In this document: positions 53,033-60,832 of the stretch, one piece after another
Layout of the letters: every line of letters starts with the position of its first letter
Position numbering within the stretch: the stretch's first letter is position 1
Source: an uncultured Candidatus Saccharibacteria bacterium
GTDB taxonomy: Bacteria; Patescibacteriota; Saccharimonadia; Saccharimonadales; Saccharimonadaceae
Direction: 5' to 3'
Length of the DNA: 64,000 nucleotides
Assembly: GCA_937935245.1 (NCBI GenBank)
Contig: CALGXX010000016.1
Location: forward strand, 1-64,000
Notes under the pieces: model-generated
What the model saw: only the letters and a program-made list of their open reading frames with translations
Database searches by the model: none
Told to the model about the DNA's origin: nothing
Made by a program: the position numbers and the translations under genes

Positions 53033-53823
53033 GATTTTTTCGCCCTCGATTTCTTTGAAGATTTTTGCTTCTTAGGTTTTTCTTCTTTTTCATCGTCTAC
53101 AATTAACTTCTTAGTGAACTTGCGCTTTTCCTTATGCTCGTCAGTGTCGATTTTTCCGTCTAACATAGTGATGACGCGACTGGCGTAATGAGTCAATTCT
53201 GGGTTGTGAGTAACCATAATTATGGTGTTGCCGCGACGGTGTAAGTCGGACAATTCTTCCATAATGAGATGACTCGATTTGCTATCCAAATTTCCTGTCG
53301 GTTCGTCGGCTAAGATAATTGACGGGCTATTAACCAACGCTCTGGCAATTGCTACGCGCTGAACCTGACCGCCAGATAATTGATGTGGCATATAATATTC
53401 ACGCTGTCCCAGATGAAAAGTTTTCAGAATGCGGCTAGCTTCTTGAAGCCGTTTGACTTTCCCGAGTCCTTTATACGTTAACGGCAACGCCACGTTTTCA
53501 ATTACAGTCAGGCGAGGGATAAGATTAAAATTCTGGAAAACGAAGCCGATGTGTTTGGAACGAATTTTGGCGCGTCGTCGTGAGCTAAGATTATCGACAG
53601 CGACGTCGTCCAGGTAATATTCGCCCTCTGATGGCTGGTCTAATAGTCCAAGGGTGTTTAATAAAGTAGTTTTTCCGCAACCGCTTGGTCCCATAATAGC
53701 AATAAACTCGCCCTTTTTAACGGTTAAATCGACGTTATCTAAGGCGCGAATCTCAGCATCACCAAAGCCAAATTTTTTGGTGACATTAACAAGCCTAATG
53801 CGTGGTGGAATAGTTTCTTTCAT
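53029..53823 (-). CDS. MacB/LolD-type ABC transporter ATPase
   Basis: About 264 residues from ATG 53823; the longer frame runs into tRNA-Ser. It has Walker A GPSGCGKTT, signature LSGGQVQRVAIARAL, Walker B IILADEPTGNLD and the switch His in VTHN. The C-terminal tail (about 230-264) is Lys/Glu-rich, unusual for this family. It partners the permease downstream (4-bp overlap). Confidence 0.92.
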   Translation of the reverse strand: MKETIPPRIRLVNVTKKFGFGDAEIRALDNVDLTVKKGEFIAIMGPSGCGKTTLLNTLGLLDQPSEGEYYLDDVAVDNLSSRRRAKIRSKHIGFVFQNFNLIPRLTVIENVALPLTYKGLGKVKRLQEASRILKTFHLGQREYYMPHQLSGGQVQRVAIARALVNSPSIILADEPTGNLDSKSSHLIMEELSDLHRRGNTIIMVTHNPELTHYASRVITMLDGKIDTDEHKEKRKFTKKLIVDDEKEEKPKKQKSSKKSRAKKS

Positions 53824-53901
53824 CTTCGACTTATTATAGAGAATGAATGTCGGTAAGTGCAACCATAAGGGGCAATAAAGTTGTGGTATAATTATCAACA
53901 A

Positions 53902-53991
53902 GGAAGGGTGCAGGAGTGGTTGAACTGGCACGCCTGGAACGCGTGTAACGGAGCAATCTGTTCGAGGGTTCGAATCCCTCTCCTTCCGCCA
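53902..53991 (+). tRNA. tRNA-Ser (GGA)
   Basis: A 90-nt class II tRNA with GGAAGGG acceptor, anticodon stem CACGC/GCGUG with loop CUGGAAC, a long variable arm, TTCGAAT loop and encoded CCA. Confidence 0.95.
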
Positions 53992-54003
53992 AGAAGATTA
54001 TTT

Positions 54004-54037
54004 ACCGACAGAACTTAGATCTTGTCGGTATTTTTTT
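54004..54037 (+). terminator. Terminator after tRNA-Ser (GGA)
   Basis: ACCGACA (54004-54010) and TGTCGGT (54023-54029) form a 7-bp stem followed by seven T residues (54031-54037). Confidence 0.85.
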
Positions 54038-54116
54038 GTTAAAAAAATCGTAGACAGGGGCGGCTAATCTGGTCATGATATAAATAGGTTGTAATTTTTA
54101 CTAAATAGCTTGCAAA

Positions 54117-54165
54117 ACACTAGATATAGTGGCTATAGTTATTATTGTACGCTATATATATAGCG
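54117..54165. promoter_or_regulatory. Pair of NrdR-like boxes upstream of nrdA
   Basis: Box 1, ACACTAGATATAGTGG (54117-54132), fits the NrdR consensus acaCwAtATaTwGtgt. A second palindrome, CGCTATATATATAGCG (54150-54165), lies about three helical turns away: read in register 54149-54164 the centre distance is 32 bp. NrdR represses ribonucleotide reductase genes through such paired sites. Confidence 0.82.
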
Positions 54166-54259
54166 AGCCCATAAATAAACAAAAACACAAGCTACGAAGA
54201 TAAGCCACCAGATGAGGTGTTGGTGGTTTGTTTTTAAGGGGGTAAATTAAGGAGGGTAT

Positions 54260-56662
54260 GTGAAAGAAATTAACGTAGTCAAACGCGACGGAACGAAAGA
54301 ACCGTTTGATGCTAATAAAATTAACACGGCTATTTTAAAAGCGTGCGAAGGTTTGCCGGACCAAATTTCTAAGGTTGTTCAGGTGGCGACTGAATTGCAA
54401 TTGACATTATTTGATGGAATTACGACCGAACAACTAGACGAGGCGGTTATTCAAACAGTTTTGCAAAACGTTAAAGACGACCCAGACTATGATAAAATTG
54501 CGGCACGATTATTATTGAAAACTGTCTATAAGCAGATTTTGGGCGATTATGAAACGGCGGAAGAATTGAAAAAGCTTCATGCGCGCGAATTTCCGAAATT
54601 TGTTAAGGCGGCGGTGAAAGAAGGATTGCTGGATAAGCGCATGGCTGACGGTCGATTTGACTTGAAAAAGCTGGCGGCGGAACTTGATCCAGCGCGTGAT
54701 GATTTGAGTAAATATTTGGGTGTGGTGACTAATAAAAACCGCTATGCTCTTCGTAAGCAAAACGGCTCGCCAATTGAAACACCTCAGTTTACGCACATGC
54801 GTATCGCTATGGGACTTAGCTATAACGAATCTGACCCAACAACTGCAGCGATTGAGTTTTATAATCACATGAGCAATTTAGAGTACGTCCCAGGTGGCTC
54901 AACGCGAGTTAACGCTGGTGGCTCGTTCCCGCAACTCAGTAACTGTTTCTTGCTTAATGTCGATGATGATATGGAGTCAATTGCTAAGGCTGTTCGCGAC
55001 ACAATGTGGATTGCTAAAGGTACGGGCGGAATTGGCATTGGCTTTACAAAGCTACGTGCGGCGGGTAGTCCAGTTAAAACCACCAACACTGAATCAACTG
55101 GACCGATTCCATTCATGAAGATGATTGATACGGCGCTTTTTGCGGTTTCTCGTAAGGGAAAAAAGGCTGGTGCGGCTGCAATTTACATGGAAAACTGGCA
55201 CCTTAATTTTGATCAATTTGTTGATCTTCGTCAAAACTCTGGCGACCCATATCTAAGAACCAGATTTGCAAATACCGCGGTATTTATTTCTGACGAATTT
55301 ATGAAGCGAGTAGAGAAAGACCAAGATTGGTATTTGTTTGATCCAGCGGAAACTCCAGATTTGACGGAATTATATGGTGAAGCGTTTTCGGCGCGATATA
55401 AAGAATATATAAAGATGGCAGAAGCTGGGAAATTGCGTACGTTTGATAAAGTTCCAGCTCGTCAGCAATTTAAGCGCATTTTGACCAGTTTGCAGGCGAC
55501 ATCACATCCGTGGCTGACTTGGAAAGATACGATTAACGTGCGAGCATTGAATAACAATACAGGTACGATTCACCTTAGTAACTTGTGTACGGAAATTACA
55601 TTACCGCAGGATAAGAATAATATTGCAACGTGTAATTTGGTGAGTATTAATTTGTCGGCATTTCTCGGTGAGGATAAGACTTGGGATTGGGATAGATTGA
55701 AAGAGGCGGCCCGTGCGGCGGTGCGACAATTGGACAATTTGTGCGACATCACTCAAACGCCAATTCCAGAAGCGATGCATTCGAATCAGCAAACTCGAGC
55801 GATTGGCCTCGGGATTATGGGTCTTTCTGACGTGTTGGAAAAATTGGGTTATTGTTACGAATCGAAAGAAGCGTACGATTTGGTTGATCAATTGACGGAG
55901 TTTATTAGCTATCACGCGATTGACCAGTCGGCTGATTTGGCAAAGGAATTGGGTAGTTATCCAACATTCGCGGGTAGCGGCTGGAGCAAGGGCCTTCTTC
56001 CGATTGATACGGTTGATAAATTGTCGAAAGATCGCGGCGTGAAGGTGAAAATAGACCAAAAGACGCGACTGGACTGGGATAGCTTACGAAAGAAGGTGAA
56101 GAAGGGAATGCGAAATGCGACTCTTATGGCAATTGCGCCGACGGCTAACATTGGTCATGTGGCGGGAACGACTCCTGGAATTGATCCGCAATTCGCACAG
56201 ATCTTTAGTCGCTCGACTTTGAATGGTAAGTTTTTGGAAGTGAACCATAATTTAGTTCGCGATTTGAAGAAACTTGGATTGTGGGACAATTTGAAAGATG
56301 AGATTTTTGCAGCTCAAGGCGATATTCAAGATATTGACGGCATTCCGCAAAACATCAAGGATGTTTATAAAACAAGTTTCCAGCTCAGTCCGTACGCGTT
56401 TATTGAGGTGGCGGCTAGGGCTCAGAAGTGGGTCGATCAGGCGATTTCTCGAAATATGTACCTGGAGACGCGAGACATTGATGAATATGTGAAGATTTAT
56501 TCAGAAGCGTGGAAGCGTGGCTTGAAAACGACATATTATCTACACGTTAAGCCGCGTCATCAGTCGGAGCAAACGACGGTTTCAGTTGATAAAATTGCAG
56601 AACAAAAAGTCCGCACAAATAGTAAAGTGCGCGGATTTGGATTTGCGAAAATTAATAAATAA
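54260..56662 (+). CDS. nrdA: Ribonucleotide reductase class I large subunit, without C-terminal cysteine tail
   Basis: 800 residues from GTG, with GGAGGG upstream. An N-terminal ATP-cone (about 3-95: INVVKRDGTKEPFDANKI) binds ATP/dATP. Catalytic residues are present: Cys229 (SFPQLSNCF), Asn441-Cys443-Glu445 (NLCTEITLP) and Cys458 (NIATCNL), with the radical-pathway Tyr759-Tyr760 (KTTYY). Normal class I enzymes end in a flexible tail with two cysteines that receives electrons from thioredoxin. Here 40 residues follow Tyr760 and end GFGFAKINK with no cysteine. The missing pair may be supplied by the CxxC protein at 58116. Confidence 0.95.
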   Translation: MKEINVVKRDGTKEPFDANKINTAILKACEGLPDQISKVVQVATELQLTLFDGITTEQLDEAVIQTVLQNVKDDPDYDKIAARLLLKTVYKQILGDYETAEELKKLHAREFPKFVKAAVKEGLLDKRMADGRFDLKKLAAELDPARDDLSKYLGVVTNKNRYALRKQNGSPIETPQFTHMRIAMGLSYNESDPTTAAIEFYNHMSNLEYVPGGSTRVNAGGSFPQLSNCFLLNVDDDMESIAKAVRDTMWIAKGTGGIGIGFTKLRAAGSPVKTTNTESTGPIPFMKMIDTALFAVSRKGKKAGAAAIYMENWHLNFDQFVDLRQNSGDPYLRTRFANTAVFISDEFMKRVEKDQDWYLFDPAETPDLTELYGEAFSARYKEYIKMAEAGKLRTFDKVPARQQFKRILTSLQATSHPWLTWKDTINVRALNNNTGTIHLSNLCTEITLPQDKNNIATCNLVSINLSAFLGEDKTWDWDRLKEAARAAVRQLDNLCDITQTPIPEAMHSNQQTRAIGLGIMGLSDVLEKLGYCYESKEAYDLVDQLTEFISYHAIDQSADLAKELGSYPTFAGSGWSKGLLPIDTVDKLSKDRGVKVKIDQKTRLDWDSLRKKVKKGMRNATLMAIAPTANIGHVAGTTPGIDPQFAQIFSRSTLNGKFLEVNHNLVRDLKKLGLWDNLKDEIFAAQGDIQDIDGIPQNIKDVYKTSFQLSPYAFIEVAARAQKWVDQAISRNMYLETRDIDEYVKIYSEAWKRGLKTTYYLHVKPRHQSEQTTVSVDKIAEQKVRTNSKVRGFGFAKINK

Positions 56663-56676
56663 AGGAGGAGATTAAG

Positions 56677-57654
56677 ATGGGAATTTTAGGTTCAGGATTA
56701 CGTGATGGATTATCACTTCACCCAATTCGTTACCCTTGGGCGTATGATCTTTACAATCAAGCAGTGGCTAACACGTGGTTTCCAAATGAAGTTCAATTAG
56801 TTCAAGATTTGGCGGATTTTGAAAAATTGTCAGATGATGAAAAGCACGCATTGAAAACGGTTATTAGCTATTTGAATCCAAACGAGTTATTGATCAATAA
56901 ATCATTGGCGTTCGGTATTTATCCATACGTGAACGCGGCGGAAGCTCAACTATATTTGTCAAAACAGATGTGGGAAGAAGCCAATCACTTCATGACATTT
57001 GAATACATTATTGAGACATTTCCGTTTGATCGCGAGGAGATTTACGCTGCGGGCTTTGGTAAGAAATCATTGGCTGACAAGGCTGACTTCCAGAATAAGC
57101 ATTTGGACGTGATGCTTGATCCGAATTTGGATATTTATTCGCTGGAAGGTAAGAAAGATTTTGTTAGGTCTTTGGTGGCATATAACATTGTGCTTGAGGG
57201 AATTTGGTTCTATTCAGGTTTTATGGTTGGCATGAGTTTTCGTCAGCGTAATTTGTTGCGCAATGTTGGCTCGCTGCTGGACTGGATTACCCGCGATGAA
57301 AATCTTCACTTGACGTTTGGTATTAATTTGCTTTTGACGATTTTGGACGAGAACCCAGAATTGCAAACACAGGAATTTGCAGAAGAAATCCGTGGCTTAA
57401 TTTTGCAGGCGGTGGAGCTTGAAAAAGCTTACAATAAGGATATGCTACCAAAGGGAATTTTGGGATTGAACGCTGATTATGTCAATCAGTATGTTATGCA
57501 TATGACTGACCGACGCTTGCAAGAGCTAGGTTTTGAGCCTGAATATAACGTGCCAAATCCAGCCAAATGGATGGCAGCCGCCAACGATACGCTGGAATTG
57601 GTGAATTTCTTTGAAAGTACAAACACTAGTTACGAAGTTAATACCACGAAGTAA
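56677..57654 (+). CDS. nrdB: Ribonucleotide reductase class I small subunit, Phe at radical site (class Ic-like)
   Basis: 325 residues. It is a ferritin-like R2 protein with metal-ligand residues Glu70, Glu101, His104, Glu174, Glu208 and His211 (NELLIN, WEEANHF, LEGIWF, RDENLH). The residue four after His104 is Phe108, where the radical Tyr of class Ia/Ib sits. All seven positions are offset by a constant 19 from the ligands and Phe127 I recall for Chlamydia trachomatis R2, the prototype Mn/Fe class Ic enzyme. The first ligand is Glu, as there, not Asp. AAAGGAGG precedes the ATG. It is 14 bp after nrdA. Confidence 0.94.
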   Translation: MGILGSGLRDGLSLHPIRYPWAYDLYNQAVANTWFPNEVQLVQDLADFEKLSDDEKHALKTVISYLNPNELLINKSLAFGIYPYVNAAEAQLYLSKQMWEEANHFMTFEYIIETFPFDREEIYAAGFGKKSLADKADFQNKHLDVMLDPNLDIYSLEGKKDFVRSLVAYNIVLEGIWFYSGFMVGMSFRQRNLLRNVGSLLDWITRDENLHLTFGINLLLTILDENPELQTQEFAEEIRGLILQAVELEKAYNKDMLPKGILGLNADYVNQYVMHMTDRRLQELGFEPEYNVPNPAKWMAAANDTLELVNFFESTNTSYEVNTTK

Positions 57655-57668
57655 TGGGAGTTGATGAT

Positions 57669-58064
57669 ATGAATGAATTAGCGAAAGAAATATTAGATAC
57701 AGTCGAAGTTGGTGCGTTGGCAACGGTGAATGTTGATAGAACGCCCCTGATAACGCCGCTGCACTTTGCGCGTTTTGGTAATTCTATAATTTGGATATCA
57801 GAGCCGACTGCGCGCCATTCAGAAAATGCGTTTCGAAACGGTAAGGCGGAATTTGTGGTTTGGGATGATAAAAAGCGAGCAGTTTTCTTAAAAACTAACG
57901 TGACTGAACTTCCAGAATCTGAGAAAGAGGCGGCAATGGCGGCTTATAAAGAGAAGCTGGCTGATTTTATGCCGCGTTGCCAAAATCCGCAAATATACGT
58001 TGCACCAATTGGTGAATTTGATGAAAAAACTACAACGGGCAATTGGCTGCATTTTATTGCATAA
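57669..58064 (+). CDS. Pyridoxamine 5'-phosphate oxidase-like flavoprotein
   Basis: About 131 residues from ATG 57669, with GGGAG upstream; an ATG at 57654 overlaps the nrdB stop. The split-barrel fold of the PNPOx/FMN-binding family is suggested by VGALATVNVDRTPLITPLHF, IIWISEPTARHSENAFRN and EFVVWDD. The cofactor and reaction are unknown: members include PLP-synthesis oxidases, haem-binding and F420/FMN proteins. Its place between nrdB and the CxxC gene makes a redox link to the reductase possible but unproven. Confidence 0.75.
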   Translation: MNELAKEILDTVEVGALATVNVDRTPLITPLHFARFGNSIIWISEPTARHSENAFRNGKAEFVVWDDKKRAVFLKTNVTELPESEKEAAMAAYKEKLADFMPRCQNPQIYVAPIGEFDEKTTTGNWLHFIA

Positions 58065-58112
58065 GCACTATATCTAGCGTAAAATTAGTTAAGTAACTAC
58101 TAAATATAGGGG
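58065..58112. promoter_or_regulatory. Second pair of NrdR-like boxes
   Basis: GCACTATATCTAGCGT (58065-58080; its complement matches nrdA box 1 at 14 of 16 positions) and CTACTAAATATAGGGG (58097-58112; 12 of 16) have centres 32 bp apart, the same spacing as upstream of nrdA. They lie directly before the CxxC small gene. Confidence 0.7.
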
Positions 58113-58115
58113 AAA

Positions 58116-58295
58116 ATGAAAATGAATGCAAATCAGATTATTACTGATGACATGACTTTGGAAGAAAAATTGAGTGCCATTGACGCAGCTCTTAAAGCGG
58201 CGCAGGAAGCGGCTGATGATCAAGCAAAGTCGAATGGCACTGTTGCGGCACCAGTTGACCCAGCAAGTTTGACTATTTGTGACGGTTGCGAATAA
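58116..58295 (+). CDS. 59-residue protein with C-terminal CxxC, candidate trans-acting NrdA redox tail
   Basis: Starts at ATG 58116 (or 58122) after AGGGGA and ends TAA 58295. The N-terminal part (about 8-37) is helical and acidic (TLEEKLSAIDAALKAAQEAA), followed by a flexible linker (SNGTVAAPVDPAS) and the end LTICDGCE with Cys55 and Cys58. That end resembles the CxxC close of ribonucleotide reductase large subunits, which this NrdA lacks. It has NrdR-like boxes of its own and ends 1 bp before pyrG. It could instead be an unrelated small redox or metal protein. The tail hypothesis is inference. Confidence 0.75.
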   Translation: MKMNANQIITDDMTLEEKLSAIDAALKAAQEAADDQAKSNGTVAAPVDPASLTICDGCE

Positions 58296-58296
58296 T

Positions 58297-59880
58297 ATGT
58301 CGTCACCGCGCAAATATATATTTGTTACGGGTGGTGTATTGTCTGGTGTGGGCAAGGGGATTACTGCTGCTAGTATTGGTGCTGTCCTTCAAGCTAAGGG
58401 CGTTTCTGTTTCGGTTCAAAAATGTGATCCATATTTGAATGTTGATGCTGGACTATTGAACCCAAAAGAGCATGGCGAATGCTTTGTAACAAAAGATGGT
58501 GCTGAGACTGACTTAGATTTGGGTCATTATGAGCGTTTTTTGGATTTGGAATTAACGCAAAAAAATGCGACATTATCCGGCCGATTATTGCGTGATTTGA
58601 TTGCGGATGAGAGAGCTGGTAAATTTGGCGGTCAAACAGTACAAATGGTCCCTCATTTAACTAATTCTATTAAGAAGGCTATTCATCTGGCTGCTGAAGG
58701 TGATGTTCATATCGTAGAGATCGGCGGCACGGTCGGTGACTATGAAGGACTTAGCTTTATTGAGGCTATTCGAGGATTCGCCTTAGATGTTGGTCGCGAA
58801 AATTGTCTATTTGTTCATGTCGTATATGTACCGTTCTTAGAGGCGTCGCATGAATATAAGACAAAACCCGCTCAAAACGCCTTGGCTGATTTGCGTGGTT
58901 TTGGGATTATGCCCGATGTCGTGGCAGTTCGTACGGAAGGTCACGATAAACCGCCGCGTAGTATTGGTGAGAAAATTTCTATTTCGTCTGGTATTCGCAG
59001 CGAAGGAATTGTAATGATGCCGAATGTCGATACTGTATATGAAGTTCCACTAACAGTGTATCGCGACTTAGGCAAGCTACTCGGCGAATTTACTAATAAT
59101 TCAGTTGAGCCAGATTTACGACGTTGGCAACATTTAGCTAAGCGAGATACGTCAGAGTATGCTAAGCGTGTTACGGTAGGTTTGGTTGCTAAATATATAG
59201 ACAATTCTGACACATACTTATCTGTAACGGAAGCACTTAAGTCTGCGGCTTGGGCAAACAAAAGTGAGATATCTATAAAATGGATTAATGCTGAGACTGC
59301 AAATGAAGCAGATTTTGACAGTGTTGATGCTATTGTTGTTCCGGGGGGATTTGGATCTCGTGGCGTAGAAGGTAAGATTGCTGCTGCAAAGTATTGCTTA
59401 ATGAAAGATAAGCCATATCTGGGTATCTGTTTGGGAATGCAGGTTGCAGTTATTGCCGCGGCGCGTTTGGGAGGTTTGACAAGCGCTAATAGCGAAGAAT
59501 TTGGTGCTGATTCTGATAACAACGTAGTGTATATTATGGATGGGCAGCAAGGCAAAGAGTCTACAGGGGGGACTATGCGTCTTGGAGATTATGTAGCCAA
59601 CCTAAAGCCAGGTTCCGTTATTTCCAAGACATACGATGCAGCTGAAGTAGTTGAACGTCATCGTCATCGATATGAAGTGAATCAAAAGTTTATTCAAGAA
59701 ATTGAACGAGGAGGCTTGATTGTCTCTGGAACTTCACCAGATGGTAAGTTAGTAGAATTTGTTGAGGCGCCAGACCATCGATATTTTGTAGCAACGCAAG
59801 CACATCCAGAATTTAAGTCACGACCGTTTCGTTCACATCCGTTATTCTTTGGTTTGATTAGATCTATATTGACAAAATAG
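58297..59880 (+). CDS. pyrG: CTP synthase
   Basis: 527 residues from ATG 58297, one base after the preceding stop, suggesting coupled translation; a GTG at 58279 overlaps that gene. The synthetase domain (about 1-265) has FVTGGVLSGVGKGITAASIG and the glutaminase domain (about 290-527) has the nucleophile Cys in GICLGMQ and the His/Glu in AHPEFKSRPF. It makes CTP from UTP and glutamine. It probably belongs to the same nucleotide-metabolism run as nrdAB. Confidence 0.97.
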   Translation: MSSPRKYIFVTGGVLSGVGKGITAASIGAVLQAKGVSVSVQKCDPYLNVDAGLLNPKEHGECFVTKDGAETDLDLGHYERFLDLELTQKNATLSGRLLRDLIADERAGKFGGQTVQMVPHLTNSIKKAIHLAAEGDVHIVEIGGTVGDYEGLSFIEAIRGFALDVGRENCLFVHVVYVPFLEASHEYKTKPAQNALADLRGFGIMPDVVAVRTEGHDKPPRSIGEKISISSGIRSEGIVMMPNVDTVYEVPLTVYRDLGKLLGEFTNNSVEPDLRRWQHLAKRDTSEYAKRVTVGLVAKYIDNSDTYLSVTEALKSAAWANKSEISIKWINAETANEADFDSVDAIVVPGGFGSRGVEGKIAAAKYCLMKDKPYLGICLGMQVAVIAAARLGGLTSANSEEFGADSDNNVVYIMDGQQGKESTGGTMRLGDYVANLKPGSVISKTYDAAEVVERHRHRYEVNQKFIQEIERGGLIVSGTSPDGKLVEFVEAPDHRYFVATQAHPEFKSRPFRSHPLFFGLIRSILTK

Positions 59881-59898
59881 GGCTTTATATTGTATAAT
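59869..59898 (+). promoter_or_regulatory. Promoter at end of pyrG
   Basis: TTGACA (59869-59874) and TATAAT (59893-59898) with an 18-bp spacer, inside the last codons of pyrG. It ends 10 nt before the first acyltransferase ATG. Confidence 0.8.
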
Positions 59899-59908
59899 TA
59901 AGGGTATC

Positions 59909-60814
59909 ATGAAAAAAATTGAGACTTTTTCAGGATCTGGGGTTATAGAAGAGATTAAACAATGCGCTAAAAAGGGCGCATCTGAAGGTCTGTATGATCC
60001 GAGCCCAAGAAGACTGCGCGTTCCTCTTGAGTTGGTTACTGATTTGCTTCTTGGTAATGTGGGTGTTGACGTTGAGGGGGTTGGTAATCTTCTGAAGGCA
60101 ACTAAGAAAACCGAGGAAAACAAGGGTGTTATATTTGCTACGAGTCACCTAACAGACGTTGATGTTTCGACTGTTGCTAGAGTAGTTTCTGAATTTAGTA
60201 GACATATAGGCGTGACAGTAGCCTCCACTAATATAGGTATTTGGCATCAGAGGATACCATATAAACTTGTTGGGATGGATAACTTTTTTCAGGTTCCGTA
60301 TGGAAGAGATCTGTCTGTGGAAAAAGATGCTATTGATAATAAGTACGCGTTGCCGTTTAATGGTGACGATTACTTAGGTCTGCAAGAAAAAATAACAGAT
60401 AGTGGACTTTCTATTATTACTGCAGCACATAACCCGATGAGTAATATTGGGATAAAAAATGACGGTGAACTGCCAGAAAAGGCGGGTAAATTAGCTCCTC
60501 ATCTAAGCCTGGCGACGGGTGCCACCATAATTCCTGTACTTATGCAGGTTGAGGGTCAGAAGAGAAATCCTAATCAACTCAATGACAATGCGATACATCT
60601 AAAGTGGCTTTTGGGTAAAAAAGTTGTGCGACTGGTATTTGGTGAGACTATTAAGCCTAGTCCTGATGAAGTTGAAGCTTATGCCAATGTTTCGCATGAA
60701 GCGTCTTACTCAAAGGCGGCTCGTGAAGAGCAGTGTCGCATATTGGAAGCGTTTGGTGGGAAGGCGATATTGGGGTATATGCGTGATAAATATGATCCGG
60801 TATTGGCTGCGTAA
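59909..60814 (+). CDS. PlsC-like acyltransferase 1
   Basis: 301 residues. The acyltransferase motif HX4D is seen as ATSHLTDVDVST (about residue 75-86). Later NDGELPEKAGKLAPHLSLAT and GATIIPVLM match the second half of the fold (KAG...L...TGA.IIPV). The family transfers acyl groups to glycerophosphate or similar acceptors. No membrane helix is obvious. The next gene is a paralogue. Acceptor is unknown; a role in lipid salvage is plausible because TM7 bacteria have little lipid synthesis, but this is inference. It has its own strong promoter. Confidence 0.72.
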   Translation: MKKIETFSGSGVIEEIKQCAKKGASEGLYDPSPRRLRVPLELVTDLLLGNVGVDVEGVGNLLKATKKTEENKGVIFATSHLTDVDVSTVARVVSEFSRHIGVTVASTNIGIWHQRIPYKLVGMDNFFQVPYGRDLSVEKDAIDNKYALPFNGDDYLGLQEKITDSGLSIITAAHNPMSNIGIKNDGELPEKAGKLAPHLSLATGATIIPVLMQVEGQKRNPNQLNDNAIHLKWLLGKKVVRLVFGETIKPSPDEVEAYANVSHEASYSKAAREEQCRILEAFGGKAILGYMRDKYDPVLAA

Positions 60815-60832
60815 TAAGGAGAGATAGTTAAA

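Noticed and set aside
53824..53931. Upstream extension of the LolD-type ATPase
   Set aside because: It runs into tRNA-Ser(GGA); conserved sequence starts near 53823.
58116..58295. RiPP precursor peptide
   Set aside because: The C-terminal Cys pair could suggest one, but no modification enzyme is nearby and the NrdR-like boxes point to nucleotide metabolism.
58941..59555. 204-residue minus-strand ORF
   Set aside because: It is antisense to pyrG, which has intact catalytic motifs.
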